Shown: positions 7,774 to 14,709 of the stretch, piece by piece
Layout of the letters: the number at the start of each line of letters is the position of its first letter
How positions within the stretch are numbered: the first letter of the stretch is position 1
Source: Deltaproteobacteria bacterium
Lineage (GTDB): Bacteria > Myxococcota > Myxococcia > Myxococcales > 40CM-4-68-19
Direction: 5' to 3'
DNA: 32,622 bases
NCBI GenBank assembly: GCA_025358085.1
Contig: JANYKT010000104.1
Coordinates: forward strand, 1-32,622
The notes under the pieces: generated by a model
Seen by the model: the letters and a program-made list of their open reading frames with translations, nothing else
Databases searched by the model: none
What the model was told of the DNA's origin: nothing
Translations under genes and position numbers: made by a program

Positions 7774-10700
7774 TCAGTGCCTTTCGTTGACCGCCGTCTG
7801 AACCGCTGCGGGGCCTGCCGCGACCTTGCGCAGCAGGGAAGCGTCGAGCCGCCCGAGGAAAGCGCGGAACGCCGGATAGTCCATAGGCTTGAGCAGCCCG
7901 CCATTCAAGCTGAGCTCGAGCCGCGCCGTGACCTTGCCATCCTGTCGCGACCAGGCGATCGAATACTCGCCCTGCGCGCCCGACTCGTGCGTGCTCTCGG
8001 GGAGCGTTGCGCTCCAACCGGCCGGCAGCGTGACCGTCGATTCAATGACCGTGCGCTGCGGTACCGGCAGGCGCTCGGGCAACGCGCGGCGGGAGAGCTG
8101 GGCGTAGGCCTCGACGAAGCTCTGGCGCTGGCCGAATGGAGAGAAGCGCAAACCCGCGCCGGAAGCCGAGGCGAAGGTCCGGGCGCTGGCGGTGAAATGG
8201 GTGCTGAACGGGCTCTCGATGTCGTGCGGATCAGAGACGTCCACCGCGGTCACCTTCGCTCCCGGGAACGCCGACCGCGACAGCTGCTCTTCGGCGTGGT
8301 TGCGGCGTTCGTCGGCTGACTCAAAAGTGCGGCGCAGTTCGGAGGTCCACGAGCCGCGGGCGCTGGCTTTGTAATCGATCGACGCGCTGCCGTCCTTGAG
8401 CAGCGAGGCGAGGATATGAGTCTCGTCGGTATTGTCGGCGGGGTTCGCCTCGGGCGTGCGGACAAAGCGCGAGCCTGTGCCGCCCGGCTCGACGATGAGC
8501 GCGTACGCCGCGCGGTCGTCCGCCGGCAATTCGCGCGAGCCGTGGAACTCGGCGGTGCCGTCGAGGAAGAGATCAAACCTGGGCACATAAAGGATTGCGT
8601 GATTGAAGACCGCAAGCGACGCCGGCGCGGTCTCGATGCTTCCCAGGCGGGTCATGCGGAGCAGCGCCAGCCGCGAGTCGATACCGATGCTCTCCAACAT
8701 GGCGTGCATCAGCGAGGCCTTGTCCTTGCAGTCGCCGAAGCGGCGACTGAGGATGACCTCGACCGGATAAGGCTTGAATGAATTGATACCGAATTCAAGC
8801 CCGACATAACGAGTGTTCGAGACCACGAAATCGTAGACGGCGCCGATGCGCGCACGCTCATCGGTGTCGGCGATGCCCTTGACTGCCAGCGTGGCAGCGG
8901 CCTTGATTTCAGGGGTGACGCGCAGCTGGTCCTTGACCAGGCCCCAGTAGAACTTTCCGACGCTCTCCCAGTCCTTGTAAGTCGAGACGTGGACGTAGGC
9001 GAGCAGCTCGCTGTAGCCGGGCATCGACGGTTCGGGCACGAGCTTCCGCACGTCGTGCGCGGTCCAGCGTTGCCACGTGCCGCCGTCCGGCGACTTGCCC
9101 TCGGCGTGGATCAGGCCCGGCAGCGCGCTCGCGGTTGCATAGAAAGTCCGGCCCGCGGGCCCGAGCAGGACATAGTCGGCGATGCGTTTTTCCTGCGTTC
9201 CCTGCAGGTACGAAAAGTCGCCGAAGTAATCGGCGAAGAAGTTTGCGCCAGAGTCGTCGGTGCGGGTGACCACCTCGAGCGCGTCGCCGGGTTCGAGCTG
9301 CGCGAAGGAAATGACCCGCGCGCGCAAATCATAATAGAGGCCATACCAAGGCTCGGAGAGGCTGCGCTCGCCCTCGCTGCGGCTCTCGAGGATGGTGCCG
9401 TCCTTGCGGAAGATGCGCGCGCGCTCGACCTTCACCATCTGGCGATCGGGCGAATACTGCACGCTCTGGGTGCGCGCCTGATCGACGCCGCGCGCATTCA
9501 AAGGCCGGATGACCAGCTGGCGGGTGCGGCTGGAGAGACCGTTCGCGAAGACCTTGGTGACCTCGAGGTCGGCCAGGATCTCGAGATCCTCGTTGGCGAC
9601 CGGCAGGGACTTGAGCAGGGCGCGCGGGTCATAGAGATATTGCGAGGCGTACTGCTCTTCGGGCCGAACGCTGCGGACCAGCTCGCGCAGGGTCGGGTTT
9701 TGCGGGCGCAGCGAGAGCGAACGGGCGAATGCAGCCAGCGCGCCCGTGTCGTCGGCGCTGCGCAGGCGGTGGCGGCCGAGCTGCTCATGGACTTCGGGAT
9801 CGTCGGGCGAGAGCGCCACGGCTTGCGCGAAGGCGGCATCCGCTTTGGCGGTGCGGCCGTTCTGCGAGAGCACTTCAGCAGCGCGCAGTCGCGGCCGCAG
9901 AGCCGCCGGGTCCAGCGAGACGGCGTCGCCGATCAGCTTGAGAGCGGAGTCGACGTCGCCGCGGTCGAGCAGTGTCGAGGTCAGTTCCGCGCGCGCTTCG
10001 CCGTCGTCGAAGCGGGCGGCGATGGCGGCTTTCAGCTCCTGGGCCGCTTCTTCGCCGCGGCCCATGCGGCGGAGCGCCGTGGCTGCGGCGCGGTGCGCGC
10101 GGGCGAGGTCGGGATGGGCACGGGCGGCGTCGACGCGGGCCAGCGCTGCGCGGGCCGAAAGTCCCACGGCGTCGAGTGCGCGCGCCTGCGTCAGCACGGG
10201 CTCGAGCGCGCGCGGGTCGGCCTCGCGGGCCTGGGAGGCCAGCTCCAACGCCTGCCAGCCTTCGCCACGCTCCAGCCGGTAGTCGGCGAGCGCGTCCAGC
10301 AGGAACGGATTCTTCGGGTGCGCCAGAAGCGCCGCATCCAGCGTGGCCCTCCGCTTGTTGGCGTCGCGATCTTCCAGCTGCGCCAGCCGCAGCGCGATCT
10401 CCGCGTCGGCCGGCGCAGCCTCCGCCGCGCGCTCCATGGCGTGCAGCGGGAGCCGCTCACCATCGTCGCTGGGGCGACGGTAATTGAGCAGGATGGCCAG
10501 GTCTTCCTGCGCACGCGCGTCCTGCGGATCCCTGGCTGCAAGCTCCTTGAGTTCGCTGACCGCGTCGAGCAGCTTCCTCGCCACCGGCAGGATCGCGGGG
10601 GCTTCCCTCGTGTTCACCACCAGCACCGCGTGGCGCGCGCCCGGCTCCTGCGCCGCTTTGGCTATGGCGACGAGCGGTGCGTCTTTTTGATCCGCGACAC

Positions 10701-11484
10701 GCAGGCTGTAGCCGAGGCGACCCGTCGAGTGCGCGATCTTCAGCAGCAGCGTGTTCTCGCCCGCCGTGAGCTCGGCCCTGAAAGAAGCCTGATCATAGCG
10801 CGAGGGGTGCAGCGCCAGGTCCTCGTGAATGAGCCTGCCATTGAGCCAGAAGCGCACTGCGCCGCTGGCGCCGAGGTGGAAGACGATGGAGCGCGCCTTC
10901 TCGCTGCGCAGCAGGGTAGCGGCGTAGACGGCGACATCGGCGCGTGGCGAAATGGCAGAGCTCAAGTCCACATAACCGAACGGCGCGTTGTCCGGGGAGA
11001 GCGCACGCCAGACGACGTCATGCTCCTTGCCGGGATAGCTGGCCTTTGGGTTGTACCCGTCCTTTTCGGGTCCATAGACGGCGGCCAGCCCGCCCCGGCC
11101 TTCGTTCGCAAAGGGTCCGATCACCGACCAGGCACGTACGGGTGCTACCGAGTCGATGAGGGCCTCTGCCTGCGGCAGCTGACCGTGCGCGATGGCCATC
11201 TGCGCGCGCAATTCGACGGCGAGCGCTCGCACGTCGGGGCGAGCTTTGCCGTCATTGGCGGTAGCGTCGAAGGTCTGCTCCAGCGGCGCGAGATCGCCCT
11301 GATCTTCGCGGCGTTCGAAGAGACGGTAGAGGTCTGGAAGTGCCTGGACGCGGCCCATCTCGCCAATGATGCGCGAGCGAAGCTCAGGCGTCGCCGGGTC
11401 CCACTGCGACTGGGCGAAGGCCCCGATCGGCAGCAGTGCGGCGGCGAGGACCAGGCGAACGGCGTTGCGAGCAGACCTGTGCAT
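7774..11484 (-). CDS. Periplasmic TPR/DUF3857/transglutaminase-like protein with intact triad
   Basis: A 1236-residue protein from the ATG at 11484. Residues 1-24 (ending LLPIGAFA) form a signal peptide. Around 100-270 is a beta-sandwich with SIVFHLGASGAVRFWLNGRL, then TPR repeats (about 300-640), a DUF3857 domain (RQLVIRPLNARGVDQ, FRKDGTILES), a transglutaminase-like core, and a C-terminal beta domain. The core keeps Cys919 in GDCKDKASLMHAML, His962 in FNHAILYVP and Asp975 in LFLDGTAEF. Spacing and motifs match the papain-like triad of bacterial transglutaminase/protease domains, so an enzyme acting on peptides or proteins in the periplasm is likely; the reaction is not predictable. It is the first gene of a two-gene operon with the catalytically degenerate lipoprotein, and it diverges from the nucleotidyltransferase module. 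No clear Shine-Dalgarno sequence precedes the ATG. Confidence 0.85.
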   Translation of the reverse strand: MHRSARNAVRLVLAAALLPIGAFAQSQWDPATPELRSRIIGEMGRVQALPDLYRLFERREDQGDLAPLEQTFDATANDGKARPDVRALAVELRAQMAIAHGQLPQAEALIDSVAPVRAWSVIGPFANEGRGGLAAVYGPEKDGYNPKASYPGKEHDVVWRALSPDNAPFGYVDLSSAISPRADVAVYAATLLRSEKARSIVFHLGASGAVRFWLNGRLIHEDLALHPSRYDQASFRAELTAGENTLLLKIAHSTGRLGYSLRVADQKDAPLVAIAKAAQEPGARHAVLVVNTREAPAILPVARKLLDAVSELKELAARDPQDARAQEDLAILLNYRRPSDDGERLPLHAMERAAEAAPADAEIALRLAQLEDRDANKRRATLDAALLAHPKNPFLLDALADYRLERGEGWQALELASQAREADPRALEPVLTQARALDAVGLSARAALARVDAARAHPDLARAHRAAATALRRMGRGEEAAQELKAAIAARFDDGEARAELTSTLLDRGDVDSALKLIGDAVSLDPAALRPRLRAAEVLSQNGRTAKADAAFAQAVALSPDDPEVHEQLGRHRLRSADDTGALAAFARSLSLRPQNPTLRELVRSVRPEEQYASQYLYDPRALLKSLPVANEDLEILADLEVTKVFANGLSSRTRQLVIRPLNARGVDQARTQSVQYSPDRQMVKVERARIFRKDGTILESRSEGERSLSEPWYGLYYDLRARVISFAQLEPGDALEVVTRTDDSGANFFADYFGDFSYLQGTQEKRIADYVLLGPAGRTFYATASALPGLIHAEGKSPDGGTWQRWTAHDVRKLVPEPSMPGYSELLAYVHVSTYKDWESVGKFYWGLVKDQLRVTPEIKAAATLAVKGIADTDERARIGAVYDFVVSNTRYVGLEFGINSFKPYPVEVILSRRFGDCKDKASLMHAMLESIGIDSRLALLRMTRLGSIETAPASLAVFNHAILYVPRFDLFLDGTAEFHGSRELPADDRAAYALIVEPGGTGSRFVRTPEANPADNTDETHILASLLKDGSASIDYKASARGSWTSELRRTFESADERRNHAEEQLSRSAFPGAKVTAVDVSDPHDIESPFSTHFTASARTFASASGAGLRFSPFGQRQSFVEAYAQLSRRALPERLPVPQRTVIESTVTLPAGWSATLPESTHESGAQGEYSIAWSRQDGKVTARLELSLNGGLLKPMDYPAFRAFLGRLDASLLRKVAAGPAAVQTAVNERH

Positions 11485-11698
11485 GGTTTTGAAAACGGCG
11501 GAGCGTCCCGCGCCATTCCGCGGCGAACCTGCAACCTGTAGCGCGACTAGGGCTCGCTTGCCATACCAACGACTGGGCAGCCGCTGTCGTGGCGCGCTCG
11601 ATCCAGCTCCCGGATTGACCTGAGTGCCGCATCGAGCCCCTCACTCCCGTGCCCGATTTCCGACCCTGGCGGCGCTTCGCAACGTCTACAATGCTTTT

Positions 11699-11947
11699 GT
11701 GGACCTCAACTTTGGCGAGATGCTCGATACCTCCCCAGCGCAGAGGCGCCGGTACTACGACCTCGTGCGCGCGCTCACTTCCGAGGAGCGTGCCCGGAAG
11801 GTCTCGAGCCTCTCACGCGCCGCGAGGGGTTTGGCTGAGGTCAACATTTTGACGCGTCATCCGGGGGCCTCCCCAGGACAGCTGGCCCGGCTCCTCGCCG
11901 AGCGGCTTTACGGAGCAGAAATAGCCGCGCGACTGTTCCGTGAGTGA
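11699..11947 (+). CDS. Small partner protein of the nucleotidyltransferase, family not recognised
   Basis: An 82-residue protein if read from the GTG at 11699; an internal ATG at 11720 would give 75 residues and upstream in-frame starts are possible. The sequence is charged and mainly helical: MLDTSPAQRRRYYDLVRALT, then ASPGQLARLLAERLYG near the end. No signal peptide or metal motif is present. The frame overlaps the next gene by 8 bp, so the two are almost certainly co-translated. Small helical proteins directly upstream of MNT-type nucleotidyltransferases often turn out to be toxin-antitoxin or regulatory partners, but this is inference from context only. A TACAAT hexamer at 11687-11692 sits 6 nt before the GTG, which would make the message leaderless. 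Confidence 0.7.
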   Translation: MDLNFGEMLDTSPAQRRRYYDLVRALTSEERARKVSSLSRAARGLAEVNILTRHPGASPGQLARLLAERLYGAEIAARLFRE

Positions 11948-12512
11948 CCCTGCAGACGAGTACGAAGTCGCTCTCCGCGTCGCGCAGGCGCTCGAGAGCA
12001 TTGGCATCGAGTACACGCTCGGGGGCAGTCTCGCGAGCTCACTTCAGGGCGAGCCTCGTTCAACCAATGATGTGGATTTCGCCGTCCGCCTGCAGGAGCG
12101 CCACGTCGCACTGCTGGCCGCGAGTCTCGGCGACGACTTCGAAATCGACGAAGAAGCGCTGCGCGAAGCGATTCGAGCTCGAGGTTCGTACAACATCTTC
12201 TTCCTTCCGACCGTCATGAAGGTGGATCTCTTCGTTCGCGGCGGCGAACCATTCGATGAGAGCGAGTTGGCGAGACGAATCGAAGTCACCATCCGAGACG
12301 GGCGCAAGCTGTTCGTCGCGACACCAGAAGACAACCTGCTCCGCAAACTCTGGTGGTTCAGGATGGGAGGAGAAGTCTCGGATCGACAGTGGCGTGATGT
12401 GCTCGGCATTCTGCGGGCCTCAACAGAGGCGCTCGATCGGGAGTACCTGGCCCAATGGGCTCCGCGACTCGGCGTCCTTGACCTGCTTCAACGCGCGCTC
12501 GCGCAAGCCTGA
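11940..12512 (+). CDS. MNT-fold nucleotidyltransferase, AbiEii-like / toxin-antitoxin type
   Basis: A 190-residue protein starting with GTG at 11940, 8 bp inside the preceding gene. The N-terminal half has the minimal nucleotidyltransferase signature of the DNA polymerase beta superfamily: GGSLASSL (residues 28-35), then NDVDFAV with Asp44 and Asp46, and a third acidic residue Asp96 in MKVDLFVRGG. All three metal-binding positions are present, so catalysis is plausible. The C-terminal half (ATPEDNLLRKLWWFRMGGE, then RQWRDVLGIL) resembles proteins annotated as AbiEii/AbiGii-like or DUF6036-type. Such enzymes may transfer NMP to proteins or tRNA in toxin-antitoxin systems; the target here is unknown. 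Codon use looks less GC-biased at third positions than in the neighbours, consistent with acquisition by transfer. Only 4 bp separate it from the convergent comF. Confidence 0.75.
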   Translation: MSDPADEYEVALRVAQALESIGIEYTLGGSLASSLQGEPRSTNDVDFAVRLQERHVALLAASLGDDFEIDEEALREAIRARGSYNIFFLPTVMKVDLFVRGGEPFDESELARRIEVTIRDGRKLFVATPEDNLLRKLWWFRMGGEVSDRQWRDVLGILRASTEALDREYLAQWAPRLGVLDLLQRALAQA

Positions 12513-12516
12513 ACAC

Positions 12517-13233
12517 TTACGGCGCGCGGGCGAGAGTGCGGACCTCCACCCGCGCGGCCCCGGCTCGAAGCAGGGCCTCCGTCGCCGCGGCGGCCGTAGC
12601 GCCGGTGGTCATGACGTCGTCGATGAGGCAGATGCGGCGGCCCAGCACCCGCCCGCGGGAAGCGAAGGCGTGCTGCACATTGCGCTCGCGGGCGGGCCGA
12701 TCGAGCCCGACCTGCGGCCGCGTCGGACGCAGTCGGATCAGCAGCCGCTCCACGGGCAGCTTGAACCTGCGTCCGGCTTCCTGCGCCAACAGCGACGCCT
12801 GATCGAAGCCGCGTTCGCGCAGCCGGCTTGGGTGCAACGGCAGCGGCACCAAGACTTCGGCTGACGGCGGCGCGCAGGCCTCGAAGAGCACAGCGAGCGG
12901 TCGCGCCAGCTCCTCGCGCCCCTCGTATTTGAGCCGATGAATCCCTTCCGACAGCGCGCCGCCGTGCAGGTAGGGCGCGAGAGCGGCGCTGAATGGCGGC
13001 GCCCGCTCGCGACAATGCAAACACCGGCGTGGCCGCAACAACGGCAACGACGCTTCGTCCGCCGGCGCTCCGCACAGAGGACAGCCGGCCGGCGTAGGAA
13101 CGAGCGTCTCGGCGCAGCCGCTACAGAACGGCGTCTCGCCCAGCGCGTCGCAAGCGGCGCAGCGAGGCGGCCAGAGCCACGCTGCGATCTCCTCAAGGTA
13201 GAGCGAAATGGACACGCCAGGCAGCCGTTGCAT
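12517..13233 (-). CDS. comF: ComF-family amidophosphoribosyltransferase-like protein
   Basis: A 238-residue protein of usual family length. The N-terminus has a zinc-ribbon pattern (CAACDALGETPFCSGC, then CPLCG and CLHC). The middle contains HRLKYEGREELARPL and VLVPLPLHPSRLRERGFDQA, characteristic of ComF. Residues 201-213 (ICLIDDVMTTGAT) form the PRPP-binding loop of type I phosphoribosyltransferases. ComF proteins act with the DNA-uptake machinery in transformable bacteria, on the cytoplasmic side, but the family is widespread and its reaction here is uncertain. The ATG at 13233 is the likely start; an in-frame GTG six codons later is possible. Its stop lies 4 bp from the stop of the convergent nucleotidyltransferase gene. 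Confidence 0.9.
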   Translation of the reverse strand: MQRLPGVSISLYLEEIAAWLWPPRCAACDALGETPFCSGCAETLVPTPAGCPLCGAPADEASLPLLRPRRCLHCRERAPPFSAALAPYLHGGALSEGIHRLKYEGREELARPLAVLFEACAPPSAEVLVPLPLHPSRLRERGFDQASLLAQEAGRRFKLPVERLLIRLRPTRPQVGLDRPARERNVQHAFASRGRVLGRRICLIDDVMTTGATAAAATEALLRAGAARVEVRTLARAP

Positions 13234-13266
13234 CGCGCGTGCCGCCCGAAATGAGACAGCCAGTGG

Positions 13267-13305
13267 TAGAGCAACGCTAGAGCGACGCTAGAGCGATGCT
13301 AGAGC
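13267..13305. repeat. 11-bp tandem repeat, 3.5 copies
   Basis: The unit TAGAGCRAYGC starts at 13267, 13278 and 13289, with a partial copy at 13300. Copies differ at one or two positions. The array covers the stop codon of the OmpA-like gene, whose TAG (13301-13299) is supplied by a repeat unit. Slippage here could change the stop position. Confidence 0.75.
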
Positions 13306-13799
13306 CGGACCTGGATCTCATAGCGCCGGTTCTGCGCCTTCTTGGCCGGCGTGTTGTCGGGCGTGACCATCGGCGCCTCGGAGCCGCGCCCGACGGTGAC
13401 GATGTCTTTCTCATCCACGCCCTTCTTCACCAATTCGCGCTTCATCACATCGGCGCGCTTCTGCGAGAGCTGCTTGTTGTGATCTGCCTTGCCCGAAGTG
13501 TCGGTGTGCCCCGATACCTCGAACTTGAAGTTCTGCACGCCCGCGGAAGCGAGCTTCTTCTTGGCATCGATCAACGCATTGGCGAGCCGGCGCGACTTCT
13601 CATCGCAGCCCTTCACCAGCACGTCTGAGTCCGACTTGAACGAGCACTGGTTCTTGCGGCTCTCGGTGAGCAAGCGCTTGTTGACCTCCTTCTCGACGGT
13701 GCCCACGGCCGCGCCGCCGACGGTCTTCTTGGCCAGATCCCACGGATTCTGTGCGAGCGCGGGGCCCGCCACCAGCAATGTCAACAGGAGCACTTTCAT
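13299..13799 (-). CDS. OmpA-like peptidoglycan-binding protein
   Basis: A 166-residue protein. The ATG at 13799 is chosen because GGGAGG lies 4 nt upstream and a signal peptide follows (MKVLLLTLLVAGPALA, then QNPW). Residues 17-60 form a lysine-rich spacer; two cysteines (NQCSF and KGCDE) could form a disulfide. The C-terminal 100 residues are an OmpA domain: FEVSGHTDTSG, LSQKRADVMKREL, VGRGSEAP, and NRRYEIQV with the Asp and Arg expected to hold diaminopimelate. It is probably a periplasmic or outer-membrane-associated anchor to peptidoglycan, with no visible beta-barrel. It precedes comF on the same strand with about 65 bp between; co-transcription is possible but not shown. Confidence 0.88.
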   Translation of the reverse strand: MKVLLLTLLVAGPALAQNPWDLAKKTVGGAAVGTVEKEVNKRLLTESRKNQCSFKSDSDVLVKGCDEKSRRLANALIDAKKKLASAGVQNFKFEVSGHTDTSGKADHNKQLSQKRADVMKRELVKKGVDEKDIVTVGRGSEAPMVTPDNTPAKKAQNRRYEIQVRL

Positions 13800-13947
13800 G
13801 ATGCCTCCCAGGGCCCGCTCAATCACGGGGCGCGCAGCTCTATCACCTGCAGTCGCCAGGCGGCGTGAGGCGATTTGCTGCCAGCCTGCACACCGCACGC
13901 GAATCAATAGTGAGCGGCAACTCACTCGAATGCCGATGAACCCGCAG

Positions 13948-14620
13948 CTACGGAGTCACGCGCCCGTAGAAGACTTCGAGGTTGATGGGCAGCGCTCCGT
14001 ACGTCTTGCCTGGGCCCGTCCAGGTCATACCGACCGCATTGGGCAATGAAACGATGCCGTCGTAGTCGCCGATGAAGAAGCGGAACCCCGAGCCTGGGGG
14101 GACGCCGTACTGGGACGGATCATAAGCCCGATTGAGTGACCCGTTGCAGCGTCCATGTCCGGCCGCGGTCGATGCTGCCCAGGTCGCTGACGTCGAAGAG
14201 CGTAGTAGCGCTCCAGCCACCGTGGATCGATGGCGTTGCGCGCGTCCTGGTCGTTGCGCACCGACCCACTGGTGATCTTTTGCGGAGGGCTGAAGGTCCG
14301 GCCCCGGTCAATCGAGGTAGCGACATAGATCGGCGAGTGCGTGCCTGAGCCGTTGAACTGCGCCCAGGTGACATCGATGGTGCCGTCGGCGCGACGGCGA
14401 TGGAGTCGTGATCGGGGAACTGCCCGGTCGAGCCCTTGGCCACGCCGTTGCCGGTGAAGGCGCTCACCAGCGTGAGAGGCTCGGCGCTTCCGCCGCGCGT
14501 CCAGGTCCGGCCGCCGTCGCTGGAGCGACTGAGGAAAAGCCCCACGCCGAAAGGTGACGAAGCCCGGTATCCGAAGCAGGCGAAGATCGCTTGCGGAAAA
14601 AATGACTGGGAGCGGAGCAA
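13948..14620 (-). pseudogene. Sialidase-like (Asp-box/BNR) protein, frameshifted and 5'-truncated
   Basis: Reading leftwards, one frame gives ACFGYRASSPFGVG, an Asp-box SSDGGRTWT, and DHDSIAVAP. Near 14394 coding continues in a second frame as DGTIDVTWAQFNGSGTHSP with a second Asp-box SIDRGRTFS and QKITSGSV. Near 14225 it returns to the first frame (WSATTLFDVSDLGS) with a third Asp-box SIDRGRTWT. Near 14145 it moves to a third frame (RAYDPSQYGVPPG, FFIGDYDGIV, LEVFYGRVTP) and stops at 13950-13948. Three Asp-boxes and the FIGDYDG segment are typical of six-bladed sialidase/BNR-repeat exported proteins. With at least three frameshifts and no start or signal peptide it cannot make a full product, unless the sequence has errors. 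It lies just downstream of the GH44 gene, suggesting a former secreted glycan-degrading cluster. Confidence 0.7.
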
Positions 14621-14709
14621 GAAGCCGGCGGCAGGGCGGCGAAACGCAGGTGAACCTGCCGAGCGGCTGACCCTACCTGCCGCGCAGAAGGGGAAGCAAG
14701 GAGATGAGG

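Noticed and set aside
8989-11541. Open frame of 850 codons on the plus strand
   Set aside because: Antisense to the TPR/transglutaminase-like gene; no domain motifs, and biased Arg/Ala/Gly composition.
11541-11660. tRNA-like or small RNA in the gap before the nucleotidyltransferase module
   Set aside because: No cloverleaf, no conserved T-arm and no convincing promoter or terminator could be drawn.
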